Assembly (NCBI GenBank): GCA_017443465.1
Contig: JAFRXO010000032.1
Location: 186,001 to 250,000 of the forward strand
Direction of reading: 5' to 3'
Length of the DNA: 64,000 nt
From: Bacteroidales bacterium
GTDB lineage: Bacteria > Bacteroidota > Bacteroidia > Bacteroidales > UBA932
Positions 53,374-62,782 of the stretch are shown here, piece after piece. The notes below the pieces were generated by a model. The model ran no database searches. It had not been told where the DNA came from and worked only from the letters and a program-made list of their open reading frames with translations. A program made the position numbers and the translations under genes. Each line of letters opens with the position of its first letter. Position 1 is the first letter of the stretch.

Positions 53374-55211
53374 TTGAGAAAATGAACCGCTGCTCCTTTG
53401 TCCTCCTCAGCGGAGATGAAGAGAAATTCCTGAAAGACCTCCAGGACCTGGGCATGGTCGATATCACAAGGTCGTCCAAACCGGTGGATGACAAGTCTGC
53501 CGCCCTTCTGTCCAAGGTTGATTCCATCAAGAGGGCCCTCGAATGGTTCAAAGGCTCGGACGATTCACAGGACCGGGACTTCAAGCAGATTAATGCATAT
53601 GTGATAGGAACCGTATCAGATCCGCTGAAGGAGACTGCCGATAACATTTCCATGTTGGAGGAAACTTCCGCTGCCCTTTCAGATGCATATGCTGAAAGGG
53701 AGGCCAGGCTTCATTGGGGACGCTTTGACGCCCAGGCCATTGCGGACCTGGAGAAAAACGGCCTCAAGATGCGTTTCTATACGGTCAGGGCTAAGGATTT
53801 CGATCCGGGCTGGGCTTCCCTCTATTCCCTTACCGAAGTGTCCCGGGATGCAGACAAGGTCTGGTTCGTGACCGTTTCCGATGATCCTGACTATTCATTC
53901 CCGATAGATGAAGTTCCTGCTCCTTCCGGAGACTACACAGTATCCGACCAGCAGATCGCTATCCTGGAAAAGAAGCTTCTCGATTGCAAGTGCAGGCTTC
54001 ACTCCCTCAAGAGGGACTATACCCATGTCCTGGAAAAGGATTGCAGCCAGCTTCTTTCGGAAGTAGACCGCTATCTTGCGAGCGTTGCGTCCACAAGGGC
54101 TGCCGATGGGCATTTAGTAGTGATGGAAGGATTCGTACCGCAGGATTGCGCGGAAAAGGTCCAGTCGGCCCTTGACAGGATGCCTGTAGTCTGCCTCCAG
54201 AGTGCCGCAACAGTAGAAGATAATCCCCCTATTAGCCTGAAGAACAATCGTTTCGTGAAGATGTTCGACATCCTGACCGATATGTACGGGATGCCTGCAT
54301 ATGATGAATTCGATCCTACGGCATTCATCTCCATCTTCTTCACCCTGTTTTTCGCATTCTGCATGGGTGATGCTGGTTACGGCCTGGTTATCATTCTTGC
54401 CGGACTGCTGCTCAGGAAGTCCTCTATGAGGAGCATGAGTCCCCTGATCCTGACTCTCGGAGCTGCCACCACTGTCATAGGATTCTTCTTCCATTCGTTC
54501 TTCTCCGTGGACATTTCCCAGTGGGGTTTCATCCAGAGCCTCGGCCTGAATAAGATAATGGTCCCCGGCGACAAGGTCGAGGTGCCCGGAATGGGTGCAT
54601 ATGACTGGAACATGATGCTGGCGCTGGTCTGCGGTGTGCTTCATATCGCACTGGCCCAGACAGTAAAGGCAATAGTTGCAACCCGGAACAAGGGCTTCAA
54701 GGATTCGCTCGGGGTCTGGGGATGGACTATCCTGATAGTAGGCGCCGTAGCCATCGGCGCTTTCGCTCTCGCCGGAGTAATGAACAAGGAAGCGGCCAAG
54801 ATAGCGATTATCGTCGTCGGAATCATATCCGGACTGTTCATTTTCTTCCTCAGGGACCTTCACAAGAGTCCCCTGTTCAATTTCGGGAACGGCCTCTGGG
54901 AGACCTACAACACAGCTACCGGACTTCTCTCGGATGTTCTTAGTTATCTCAGGCTTTATGCCCTCGGACTCGCAGGAAGCCTCCTTGGAGATGCCTTCAA
55001 TGACCTGGGAGTCATGGTCCGCGGTGACGGAGGCGCAGGATGGATATTCTTCTTGTTCCTGGTAATCGTCGGGCATGTCCTCAATATCGCGATGTCCGGT
55101 TTGTCTGCATTCGTCCATCCCTTGAGGCTCAATTTCCTTGAATTCTTCAAGAATGCCGGATACAGCGGGACAGGACAGAAATACAACCCCCTCAAAGAAG
55201 AGACAATTTAG
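53370..55211 (+). CDS. ntpI: V-type ATPase subunit I (a subunit)
   Basis: 613 residues: a soluble N half (about 1-310) with coiled coils, and a C half of 7-8 membrane spans (from FISIFFTLFFAFCMGDAGYG). A conserved Arg in LSYLRLYALGL faces the ring ion. It forms the stator channel. Confidence 0.96.
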   Translation: MIEKMNRCSFVLLSGDEEKFLKDLQDLGMVDITRSSKPVDDKSAALLSKVDSIKRALEWFKGSDDSQDRDFKQINAYVIGTVSDPLKETADNISMLEETSAALSDAYAEREARLHWGRFDAQAIADLEKNGLKMRFYTVRAKDFDPGWASLYSLTEVSRDADKVWFVTVSDDPDYSFPIDEVPAPSGDYTVSDQQIAILEKKLLDCKCRLHSLKRDYTHVLEKDCSQLLSEVDRYLASVASTRAADGHLVVMEGFVPQDCAEKVQSALDRMPVVCLQSAATVEDNPPISLKNNRFVKMFDILTDMYGMPAYDEFDPTAFISIFFTLFFAFCMGDAGYGLVIILAGLLLRKSSMRSMSPLILTLGAATTVIGFFFHSFFSVDISQWGFIQSLGLNKIMVPGDKVEVPGMGAYDWNMMLALVCGVLHIALAQTVKAIVATRNKGFKDSLGVWGWTILIVGAVAIGAFALAGVMNKEAAKIAIIVVGIISGLFIFFLRDLHKSPLFNFGNGLWETYNTATGLLSDVLSYLRLYALGLAGSLLGDAFNDLGVMVRGDGGAGWIFFLFLVIVGHVLNIAMSGLSAFVHPLRLNFLEFFKNAGYSGTGQKYNPLKEETI

Positions 55212-55228
55212 TATCGTAATATCTATAA

Positions 55229-55687
<459 letters not shown>

Positions 55688-55694
55688 AAAAGAA

Positions 55695-55730
55695 ATAGAG
55701 AGAGCGGCTCAAAAAGGCCGCTCTCTCTAT
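55695..55730. terminator. Terminator hairpin after the V-ATPase operon
   Basis: Arms ATAGAGAGAGCGGC (55695-55708) and GCCGCTCTCTCTAT (55717-55730) form a 14-bp stem with an 8-base loop. It lies 8 bases past the ntpK stop and on the other side serves the tRNA-Glu. Confidence 0.7.
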
Positions 55731-55758
55731 TCATCAGGCACCGTTTCCGGCACCCTTG

Positions 55759-55830
55759 TACTGGGTAGGAGAATCGAACTCCTATTGCAAGATTGAGAAT
55801 CTTGAGTACTAACCGTTATACGAACCCAGC
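55759..55830 (-). tRNA. tRNA-Glu (anticodon CTC)
   Basis: 72 bases on the minus strand. Cloverleaf with a 7-bp acceptor stem (first pair G-U), anticodon loop TTCTCAA giving CTC, and T arm GTTCGATTC. It reads GAG. CCA is not encoded. A -7 box TAATTTTG lies 10 bases upstream. Confidence 0.92.
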
Positions 55831-55840
55831 AAGTGTTCTG

Positions 55841-55848
55841 CAAAATTA
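55841..55848 (-). promoter_or_regulatory. Promoter -7 box for tRNA-Glu
   Basis: On the minus strand TAATTTTG, fitting TAnnTTTG, 10 bases upstream of the tRNA. Confidence 0.5.
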
Positions 55849-55905
55849 TGTAAAAAAAAGTATCTTTCAAATTATTTTGAGAATTCTTTAACAAATTGAT
55901 CAAAA

Positions 55906-57363
55906 ATGCCACTTATCAAGTCAATTTCCGGCATCAGGGGTACGATCGGAGGCGCACCGGGTGATGCTCTGACTCCTGTAGATATTGTCAAATTCGTATA
56001 TGCATATTGTGCATGCATGCGCGAACGGAGGCCTCATCCTGACGGTGAGAAGTATAAGGTCGTCGTGGGCAAGGATGGCAGGATTTCCGGTTCCATGGTA
56101 GAGGACCTGGTCACCGGTACGCTGGTTTCCTGCGGTGTTGATGTCGTCAAATGCGGATTCGCTTCTACCCCGACGACAGAACTTGCCGTCATACTTTCAA
56201 AGGCCGACGGCGGGATAATCATAACTGCTTCCCACAATCCCCGTCAGTGGAACGCCCTCAAGCTTTTAAATGAAGACGGAGAATTCCTGTCCGCAGCCCA
56301 GGGACAGGCCGTGCTGGATTGTGCCGAAGCCGGGAATTTCGATTTCGCTCCGGTGGATGAACTAGGTTCAGTGACAGAGCATGACTTCACGGATGAGCAC
56401 ATTGAAATGGTCCTCGGCCTGAAGGACGTGGATTGCGAAGCGATTCGCAATGCCGGTTTCAGCGTTGTGCTGGATCCGGTGAACTCAGTTGGGGCCATCA
56501 TCATGCCTCGTTTGCTGGAAAAACTTGGAGTTGCTTGTGTTACGATCAATCAGGAGGTCGACGGGAACTTCGCCCACAATCCTGAACCCCTCCCGTCGAA
56601 CCTGGTCGAACTCAGTGAATCCGTGTTGGATTATCACGCAGACCTTGGAATCAGCGTAGATCCCGACGTTGACCGCCTCGCATTCATATGTGAAGACGGC
56701 ACTCCGTTCATAGAGGAAAATACCCTCGTGTCCATAGCTGATTATCTCCTTTCCCGCGCTGCTTCCATCGCCGAGGCGGAAGGTGTTCCGCTTGAGGAAG
56801 TTACGGCTCCATATGCTCCTGTCACAGTGTCCAACCTCTCATCTTCAAGGGCCCTCAGGGATATTACTGAGAAGTGGGGCGGCACCTATTATGCATCGGC
56901 CGTGGGTGAAGTCAACGTAACGACCCTGATGCACTCCAAGAACGCCTTGTTCGGAGGAGAAGGAAACGGCGGAGTCATCTTCCCCCAGGCACATTGCGGA
57001 CGTGACGCCATGGTCGGCGTAGCTCTCTTCCTGAGCTATCTCGCAGCCCGTGCGAAGAAGATGTCGGAAATCAAGGCTTCCCTGCCCCAGTACACCATTG
57101 TCAAGAACCGTATCGACCTGAGTGACAGCTCGGTAATCGACTGGATCCTTCAGGATGTCAAGAAAGCGTATTCTTCGAAAGGCCGAATAACCGATATCGA
57201 CGGAGTCAAGATCGACTTTGATGAAGAACGCAAATGGGTGCATCTTCGCAAGTCCAACACCGAACCCATCATCCGTATTTATGCTGAGGCTCCTACCCAG
57301 GAAGCGGCGGAGGAGCTTTCCAATGAACTGCTTGGATTCGTCCATCGCATAATATCCGGATAG
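55906..57363 (+). CDS. glmM: Phosphoglucosamine mutase GlmM
   Basis: 485 residues. Motifs of the phosphohexomutase family: GIRGTIGG at the start, TASHNPRQWNALK with the phosphorylated Ser, DPDVDRLAF (metal), GGEGNGGVIF (sugar) and RKSNTEPIIRIYAEA (phosphate). It converts glucosamine-6-P to glucosamine-1-P for cell-wall precursors. A phosphomannomutase role is possible. The DUF1343 gene follows by 4 bases. Confidence 0.9.
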   Translation: MPLIKSISGIRGTIGGAPGDALTPVDIVKFVYAYCACMRERRPHPDGEKYKVVVGKDGRISGSMVEDLVTGTLVSCGVDVVKCGFASTPTTELAVILSKADGGIIITASHNPRQWNALKLLNEDGEFLSAAQGQAVLDCAEAGNFDFAPVDELGSVTEHDFTDEHIEMVLGLKDVDCEAIRNAGFSVVLDPVNSVGAIIMPRLLEKLGVACVTINQEVDGNFAHNPEPLPSNLVELSESVLDYHADLGISVDPDVDRLAFICEDGTPFIEENTLVSIADYLLSRAASIAEAEGVPLEEVTAPYAPVTVSNLSSSRALRDITEKWGGTYYASAVGEVNVTTLMHSKNALFGGEGNGGVIFPQAHCGRDAMVGVALFLSYLAARAKKMSEIKASLPQYTIVKNRIDLSDSSVIDWILQDVKKAYSSKGRITDIDGVKIDFDEERKWVHLRKSNTEPIIRIYAEAPTQEAAEELSNELLGFVHRIISG

Positions 57364-57367
57364 TCAT

Positions 57368-58438
57368 ATGTTTTCTTTCAGGACGACTCCGCTTGAGGAC
57401 CAGGTAGACAAGGCTCTCATGAGCGGTCGTGTTGGCTGTTTCTGTACCCAGAACTGCTGGGATACAGGACGCAGCCGCTATATGTACGATTTGTTCCGGG
57501 AGCGCAGGAATCTCGCAAGGGTGTTCTATCCGCGTGAGGCTGAGCTGACCCCCGGAACGAACCATATAGATTTCACGCGCGAAGACCTGGAGCCGCTCAG
57601 CGCCATAGTCGTCGAGATACAGGATGTAGGAGCCAGGTATTTCAACTACACCAAGGATGTCATTTCCCTGATGGACATCCTGGCTGACATGGGAGAATAC
57701 GCGCCAGCACTTTACATAGTTGACCATATCAATCCGGCTGGCCGTGTTGTGGAAGGTACCATGCCTGAAGGAATGCATGAGATGCACATAGCTAAAGTAG
57801 CTCACAGACACGGCCTTACTCTTGGAGAGTTATGCAATCTTTACTACTCCGGGATCCAGGCGAAGTTCCCTCTGCATGTGATCTCCTACAGGGCGTCTGA
57901 CTCCAATTCCCAGCTGATGCCGTGGACTATTGCACCCGCTTCCGACATTCCCGGACTCTTTACGTGTATGATGTATTCCGGAGGCGGCCTGTGGAACAAT
58001 ACAACGATTACTCCCGGAATCGGGACATCCAGGCCATATGAATACATCGGGGCACCTTTCATAAAGAACAGCACACTCGAGACTCCCCCCGTCCCCCAGG
58101 GAGCGATGATGCGTCCATGTACGTTTACCCCCTCTGCCGGGCGTTACAGTGACCAGCGATGCTACGGATGGCAGATAATGCTTTCACCCGGAGCCGAGTA
58201 TCACTCACTCCTCCACACCATCCAGCTTATGCGCTGGTTCATGGGCAGGTACTCCCAGTTCGAGCTCCTTCCTGAATTCTGGGCCAAGCTGGCCGATCCG
58301 GTGATTGCCGAGTATCTTTCCGGCGGAGACCTCAGCCTCATGGATGTACGCGAGCATGTGAAAATCTCCGAACAGAAATGGATCAGGAAGGCAAAACGCT
58401 TCTGCCTGTACGACGATCAGCCCTTCAGGATGAAATAA
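57368..58438 (+). CDS. DUF1343 family protein (NamZ-like), cytoplasmic form
   Basis: 356 residues with the DUF1343 pattern: EIQDVGARYFNYT, HINPAGRVVEG, GIGTSRPYEYIGAPF. Related NamZ proteins are exo-beta-N-acetylmuramidases of wall recycling. No signal peptide is present, and the family's usual EHG motif after the FxP stretch is replaced by EAE. It follows glmM by 4 bases, consistent with amino-sugar recycling inside the cell. Start in a CATATG. Confidence 0.8.
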   Translation: MFSFRTTPLEDQVDKALMSGRVGCFCTQNCWDTGRSRYMYDLFRERRNLARVFYPREAELTPGTNHIDFTREDLEPLSAIVVEIQDVGARYFNYTKDVISLMDILADMGEYAPALYIVDHINPAGRVVEGTMPEGMHEMHIAKVAHRHGLTLGELCNLYYSGIQAKFPLHVISYRASDSNSQLMPWTIAPASDIPGLFTCMMYSGGGLWNNTTITPGIGTSRPYEYIGAPFIKNSTLETPPVPQGAMMRPCTFTPSAGRYSDQRCYGWQIMLSPGAEYHSLLHTIQLMRWFMGRYSQFELLPEFWAKLADPVIAEYLSGGDLSLMDVREHVKISEQKWIRKAKRFCLYDDQPFRMK

Positions 58439-58449
58439 TTGGATTCTCT

Positions 58450-58481
58450 TTTGGTAGAAAAAAGAAAAGTTCGTATATTTG
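58450..58481 (+). promoter_or_regulatory. Promoter for the L31 gene
   Basis: TTTG at 58450-58453, 20 bases, then TATATTTG at 58474-58481, the full Bacteroidota pair. The ATG is 38 bases downstream. Confidence 0.65.
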
Positions 58482-58519
58482 TCGGCTCAAAAAGCAGAAT
58501 TAAATAATTTTATAGAATC

Positions 58520-58774
58520 ATGAAAAAAGGAATCCATCCCGAAACCTACCGTCTTGTAGCTTTCAAGGATATGTCGAACGACACAGTGTTCATCACTCGT
58601 TCCTGCGCTCCTACCAAGGAGACGTTGGAAGTTGACGGAGTTGAGTACCCGGTCGTGAAGGTCGAGATCTCCAACACCTCGCACCCCTTCTACACCGGAA
58701 AGGTAAAATTGGTGGACACCGCAGGACGTGTCGACAAGTTCTACCAGAGATACGGCAAGAGGAACGAAAAATAA
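58520..58774 (+). CDS. rpmE2: 50S ribosomal protein L31, type B
   Basis: 84 residues. KKGIHPETYRLVAFKDMS at the start and SNTSHPFYTGK in the middle are typical of L31. It lacks the CxxC zinc motif of type A, so it is the zinc-free form used under zinc limitation or as the sole L31. A terminator follows 20 bases after the stop. Confidence 0.96.
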   Translation: MKKGIHPETYRLVAFKDMSNDTVFITRSCAPTKETLEVDGVEYPVVKVEISNTSHPFYTGKVKLVDTAGRVDKFYQRYGKRNEK

Positions 58775-58794
58775 TCGGACCTCAGTTTTCTATC

Positions 58795-58821
58795 AAACCG
58801 CCTGGTGGGGCGGTTTTTTTT
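58795..58821 (+). terminator. Rho-independent terminator after L31
   Basis: AAACCGCC (58795-58802) and GGCGGTTT (58809-58816) with a 6-base loop and a run of eight T residues. Confidence 0.8.
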
Positions 58822-58832
58822 GTATATTGTCG

Positions 58833-58840
58833 TATATTTG
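58833..58840 (+). promoter_or_regulatory. Promoter -7 box for the small membrane protein and DPP IV genes
   Basis: TATATTTG, fitting TAnnTTTG, 16 bases before the first ATG at 58857. It follows the L31 terminator. Confidence 0.55.
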
Positions 58841-58856
58841 TTCTTAACAAAAACGT

Positions 58857-59270
58857 ATGCATATGCATGTCATTAAGAAACTCGGAATTATCGCAGGCCT
58901 CCTGCTCTTGATTGCCTTCGCTGTTTTTTTCTATGTAAGGTTCTATTTCGTGTTCGGCGACGGGGTGAAAGCCGGTGAACTTAATCAGTTCACACTGAAG
59001 GGAGTGGTTTTCAAGACCTATGAAGGCCGCATAATCCAGGCCGGTTTCAAGAGCGGCGCGAATGTAGGTGTAGCAGACTCGACCATAGGCTCATATGTCT
59101 TCGATTTTTCTGTCGAGAACCAGACGGTGGCCGATTCACTGATGCATTGCAGCGGGAAGCATGTGGAGGTCCATTACAAGGAGTATTTCGGAGCACTTCC
59201 CTGGCGCGGTATGCATAAACATGTAGTGGACCGCATCGTTTCGGTCAAAAACGTATCTTCTACATACTGA
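58857..59270 (+). CDS. Small membrane-anchored protein, unknown function
   Basis: 137 residues with one N-terminal span (about 10-28, LGIIAGLLLLIAFAVFFYV) and a beta-rich outer domain. Two in-frame ATGs (58857 and 58863) lie in a CATATG context and either may be used. It precedes the DPP IV gene by 5 bases. No motif recognised. Confidence 0.65.
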   Translation: MHMHVIKKLGIIAGLLLLIAFAVFFYVRFYFVFGDGVKAGELNQFTLKGVVFKTYEGRIIQAGFKSGANVGVADSTIGSYVFDFSVENQTVADSLMHCSGKHVEVHYKEYFGALPWRGMHKHVVDRIVSVKNVSSTY

Positions 59271-59275
59271 TTCCT

Positions 59276-61213
59276 ATGAAAACTGTCAAGTCCTTTTTGC
59301 TTGTCCTGCTGTTCCTTGGCGCTACGGCAGGACTTTATGCCCAGAGTGGCGTATTTGCCGTTCATCCTGCGAGCAACCCCGGAGGAAAACTGCTCAGGAT
59401 GGATGAGGTCGTCGGACCGGGAACGGTCTCTCCTCGGAGCGTGAGGGCGGACTGGGATGAAGAGAAGGATGTTCCGGTTGCCTTCAATGATGGGAAAAGC
59501 CTTTATTACACAGATACTTCCGGTAAAAGTCACCTTGTGGCGGAAAGCACCTCTGAACAGATTACATATGGCCAGACAGTCAGCCGCAACGAGTTCGGCA
59601 TATCCGGCGGAATATTCTGGTCAGATGACTACTCCCGCCTGGCGTTCTACCGTAAGGACGAATCGAAGGTTACTGATTTTCCGCTTCTTGACATAACCAC
59701 CAGGACAGGCAGTCTGGTCAGCATCAAATACCCGATGAACGGAATGTCTTCCGAGAAGATAGACCTGGGCATATATGATGTCAGCACAGGGAAGACAGTG
59801 TGGGCGGATGTGACCGATTTCAATGATGACCGTTACCTGACCAATATCTCATGGAGCCCTGATTCAAAGCATGTATTCATACAGGTCCTTGACCGCAGCC
59901 AGAAGCATTGCCGCCTGAATATGTACAGCGCCGCGGACGGGTCATATGAAAGGACTGTCCTGACTGAAGACAATGACAGGTACACCGAGCCTCTCGATCC
60001 CCTCTATTTCCTTAAGGGGACGGATTTCTTCATCTACAGGACAGATAACCGCGACGGATACAGGAATCTCTACCTATGTGATACATATGGCGGGATAAGG
60101 CGCCTGACGGCGGTGGATGCAGACGTTGAATATGTCGGGAACGACGGGAAATACGTCTATTACACTTCTGCTGAAGTCTCCCCTATCGAGAACCATCTCT
60201 TCAGGATCCCGGTGCGTACCGGACGTGGCAAAAAGGCCGGAATGCTTTCCTCCGTTACTTTCTCCACTCCTCAGAGACTGACCTGGGAGGAAGGCTGGCA
60301 TTCCGTAAGGATGAATGCGGACTATACTGAATTCTATGACTATTATTCCAGCCTGAACGTTCCAAGGGTCATATTGCGCAAGTCTGCTGACGGAAAGGTC
60401 CTTGAGACTTTGTTAGATGCAGAGGATCCATATGCCGGATACGCCCAATGTGAGGTCGATCTGGGGACTGTCAAGAGTGCAGACGGGAAATATGACAATT
60501 ATTACCGCCTCTTCAAACCTCTGGGCTTCGATCCCAATAAGAAATATCCCGTAGTCCTTTATGTTTACGGTGGGCCTCATTCCCAGATGGTTCAGAACAG
60601 GTGGCTTGGCGCAATCAGGCCTTGGGAGATGCTTATGGCACAGAGAGGTTATGTAGTATATGTCCAGGATAACAGAGGTACATCCAACCGTGGTGCGGAA
60701 TACGAGAAATGCATCCACAGGTATTGCGGACAGAATGAGATGGCGGACCAGATGGTCGGAATCGAAATGCTCAAGAGTCTCCCCTGGGTCGATTCAGAAC
60801 GCATTGCGGTCCATGGCTGGAGCTACGGTGGATTCATGACCATTTCTCTCATGACTAACTTTCCCGGTACCTTCAAGGCAGGGGTTGCAGGCGGTCCGGT
60901 AATCGACTGGAAATGGTATGAGATAATGTACGGTGAGCGCTATATGGACACTCAGGAGACCAATCCTGACGGATTTGCCAAGACCAGCCTCATACCTAAG
61001 GCAAAGGACCTTAAGGATAAGCTGCTGATCTGCCAGGGGGCCATTGACAATACAGTAGTCTGGGAGCATTCACTGAGTTTTGTCCGTGAATGCATCAAGG
61101 AAGGCGTGCAGCTGGATTACTTCCCCTATCCCTGTGCGGAGCACAATGTAATGGGAAAAGACCGTGTCCATCTTATGCAGAAGGTCACGGCCTTTATAGA
61201 GGATAATCTGTAA
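59276..61213 (+). CDS. Secreted dipeptidyl peptidase IV (S9B)
   Basis: 645 residues. A signal peptide (SFLLVLLFLGATAGLYAQ), an N-terminal propeller (about 30-380), and a C-terminal alpha/beta hydrolase with catalytic Ser in GWSYGGF, Asp in GAIDNTV and His in CAEHNVMG. It removes X-Pro dipeptides from peptides in the periplasm or outside. The length is a little short for the family (about 720). Third of a three-gene unit with L31 promoters upstream. Confidence 0.93.
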   Translation: MKTVKSFLLVLLFLGATAGLYAQSGVFAVHPASNPGGKLLRMDEVVGPGTVSPRSVRADWDEEKDVPVAFNDGKSLYYTDTSGKSHLVAESTSEQITYGQTVSRNEFGISGGIFWSDDYSRLAFYRKDESKVTDFPLLDITTRTGSLVSIKYPMNGMSSEKIDLGIYDVSTGKTVWADVTDFNDDRYLTNISWSPDSKHVFIQVLDRSQKHCRLNMYSAADGSYERTVLTEDNDRYTEPLDPLYFLKGTDFFIYRTDNRDGYRNLYLCDTYGGIRRLTAVDADVEYVGNDGKYVYYTSAEVSPIENHLFRIPVRTGRGKKAGMLSSVTFSTPQRLTWEEGWHSVRMNADYTEFYDYYSSLNVPRVILRKSADGKVLETLLDAEDPYAGYAQCEVDLGTVKSADGKYDNYYRLFKPLGFDPNKKYPVVLYVYGGPHSQMVQNRWLGAIRPWEMLMAQRGYVVYVQDNRGTSNRGAEYEKCIHRYCGQNEMADQMVGIEMLKSLPWVDSERIAVHGWSYGGFMTISLMTNFPGTFKAGVAGGPVIDWKWYEIMYGERYMDTQETNPDGFAKTSLIPKAKDLKDKLLICQGAIDNTVVWEHSLSFVRECIKEGVQLDYFPYPCAEHNVMGKDRVHLMQKVTAFIEDNL

Positions 61214-61222
61214 ATCCTGGCG

Positions 61223-61945
61223 TCAGTTCGCTCCGCCTCCGCCTAAGGCTTCGGCTGCTGATTCAGCGGCTTTCTCGGTCGCTTTTTCAGCTTTCTGCAT
61301 GGCTTTTTCTGCTGCCTGGATGTCTTTGTTGGCTTTTTCCATTGCGTCAGCTGCCTTCATTTCGGTCTTGAGCTGATCCTGGGTGTTCTTCAGGTTCTTC
61401 TCGTGGGACTTCAGGGTTTTCTTGCTTTTGCTGATTTCGGATTTCTGTTTCTGGATGGAGGAACGCTCGCTCTTGATAGTGGAGTTGCTCTGTGAAATCT
61501 GCCTCTTGAGTGGCTCAAGTGCTTGTTTGTCCTGTTTGATCTCTTTGCTCATGCGATCGATTTCGACCTGCATCTGGGAGAGCAGCTGCTTGTCGGCGCT
61601 GTCAAGTCCGCCGTCAAGGGCGAGAGCCTTCTTCTGAGACTTGAGGGCCGCTTTCTGGGCTTTAAGGGCAGATTCCTTTGCTGAGACTTTTTTCTGGGCA
61701 TCCTTCAGAGCCTGTTTGCTGGCCTTGAGGTCTTTCTGGGCGGCATTGATCTGCCTCTCACTGCTGCTGATGGCGTCTTTGCTGCTGCGGGTCTGCTGCC
61801 TTAGATCCTTCTGAGCATCCTTGACAGCTTCTTCTGCCTGGCGCACTGAATTGACTGTGGATTCTGTCTGGGCGAAAGCGCTGACAGAGATCAGCATAGC
61901 TACGACTGCCGTAGCTGCTGCGAAAAATGATCTGTTGAGTATCAT
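61223..61945 (-). CDS. Secreted coiled-coil protein
   Basis: 240 residues with a signal peptide (FFAAATAVVAMLISVSAFAQ) and then an almost unbroken coiled coil of Lys, Gln, Ser and Ala to the C-terminus, ending in a GGGG stretch. Such proteins act as envelope spacers or scaffolds. It follows the SDR gene by 15 bases and ends 9 bases from the convergent DPP IV stop. No family recognised. Confidence 0.75.
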   Translation of the reverse strand: MILNRSFFAAATAVVAMLISVSAFAQTESTVNSVRQAEEAVKDAQKDLRQQTRSSKDAISSSERQINAAQKDLKASKQALKDAQKKVSAKESALKAQKAALKSQKKALALDGGLDSADKQLLSQMQVEIDRMSKEIKQDKQALEPLKRQISQSNSTIKSERSSIQKQKSEISKSKKTLKSHEKNLKNTQDQLKTEMKAADAMEKANKDIQAAEKAMQKAEKATEKAAESAAEALGGGGAN

Positions 61946-61960
61946 ATTCTGAAGTTTTGA

Positions 61961-62782
61961 TTAGTTGTCATATAAAAGGCCTACGGCCCACAGGAGAAGT
62001 TTCGTCGGCAATAACCGTTCCAAAACGCGGATCGCGCTGTAATCCAGCCTCGGCACTACCGTGAATTTCATATGTTTTCTGCCAAGTTGGCGCTTGATTG
62101 CCCTGGCAATCCGTGATGGAGGCATTCCGTTCTGCTCATCATGCTCCATCTTTGCAATGGACTTCTGGGATTGAGCGTAATATGGCGAATCCGGACTCTG
62201 CGAGGCTGCGGTACGTTTGCGGGCAGAGGTGAAGCCCGTCTTTACGTCTCCCGGCATTACGCTGCAGCATTGTATTCCGAATCTGCGGCATTCTATCGCC
62301 AGTGCCTTCATGTACATGTCCAGAGCGGCCTTGACAGAGGAATAGTAACCCTGGTAAGGTATGGGAATGAAACCGGCCACGGATGTCACAGTAATAATCC
62401 GTCCGTGACCTTGGCTCCTGAAGAGCGGCAGGACTGCCTTGATGCAGTTGTCGGTTCCGAAGAAGTTAGTTTCGAACTGGTACCGGGCTTCTTCTGAGGA
62501 AGTATCCTCTATCGCTCCTCCTATACCGTTACCGGCACAGCATACAATCGCGTCAAGACTCCCCTTCTCCGCTTTGATTCTTCTTATGGCAGATATGATT
62601 GATGCAGAGTCGTTTATGTCTACGCAGACCGGGATTATCCCTGGCGCATCCGGACGCGGAGACCTTCCGCTCCGTGAGGCCGCATATACAGTCATTCCGT
62701 CATCGGCAAGCATGCTGCATACCGCAGCGCCAATGCCGCTGCTGCCTCCGGTTACGAGTATTGTGTTGCATATGCGTTTCAT
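61961..62782 (-). CDS. Short-chain dehydrogenase/reductase
   Basis: 273 residues from the ATG at 62782 (in a CATATG), which overlaps the acyltransferase stop (ATGA); a longer in-frame extension is thereby excluded. TGGSSGIGAA near the N-terminus binds NAD(P), and the catalytic Tyr and Lys lie in YYSSVK. It sits in the lipid cluster, so a lipid or ketoacyl reductase role is likely but unproven. Confidence 0.9.
   Translation of the reverse strand: MKRICNTILVTGGSSGIGAAVCSMLADDGMTVYAASRSGRSPRPDAPGIIPVCVDINDSASIISAIRRIKAEKGSLDAIVCCAGNGIGGAIEDTSSEEARYQFETNFFGTDNCIKAVLPLFRSQGHGRIITVTSVAGFIPIPYQGYYSSVKAALDMYMKALAIECRRFGIQCCSVMPGDVKTGFTSARKRTAASQSPDSPYYAQSQKSIAKMEHDEQNGMPPSRIARAIKRQLGRKHMKFTVVPRLDYSAIRVLERLLPTKLLLWAVGLLYDN

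Noticed and set aside
54114-55118. A 334-codon minus-strand ORF over ntpI
   Set aside because: Shadow of the membrane-rich ntpI frame; its residues are not those of a plausible protein family.
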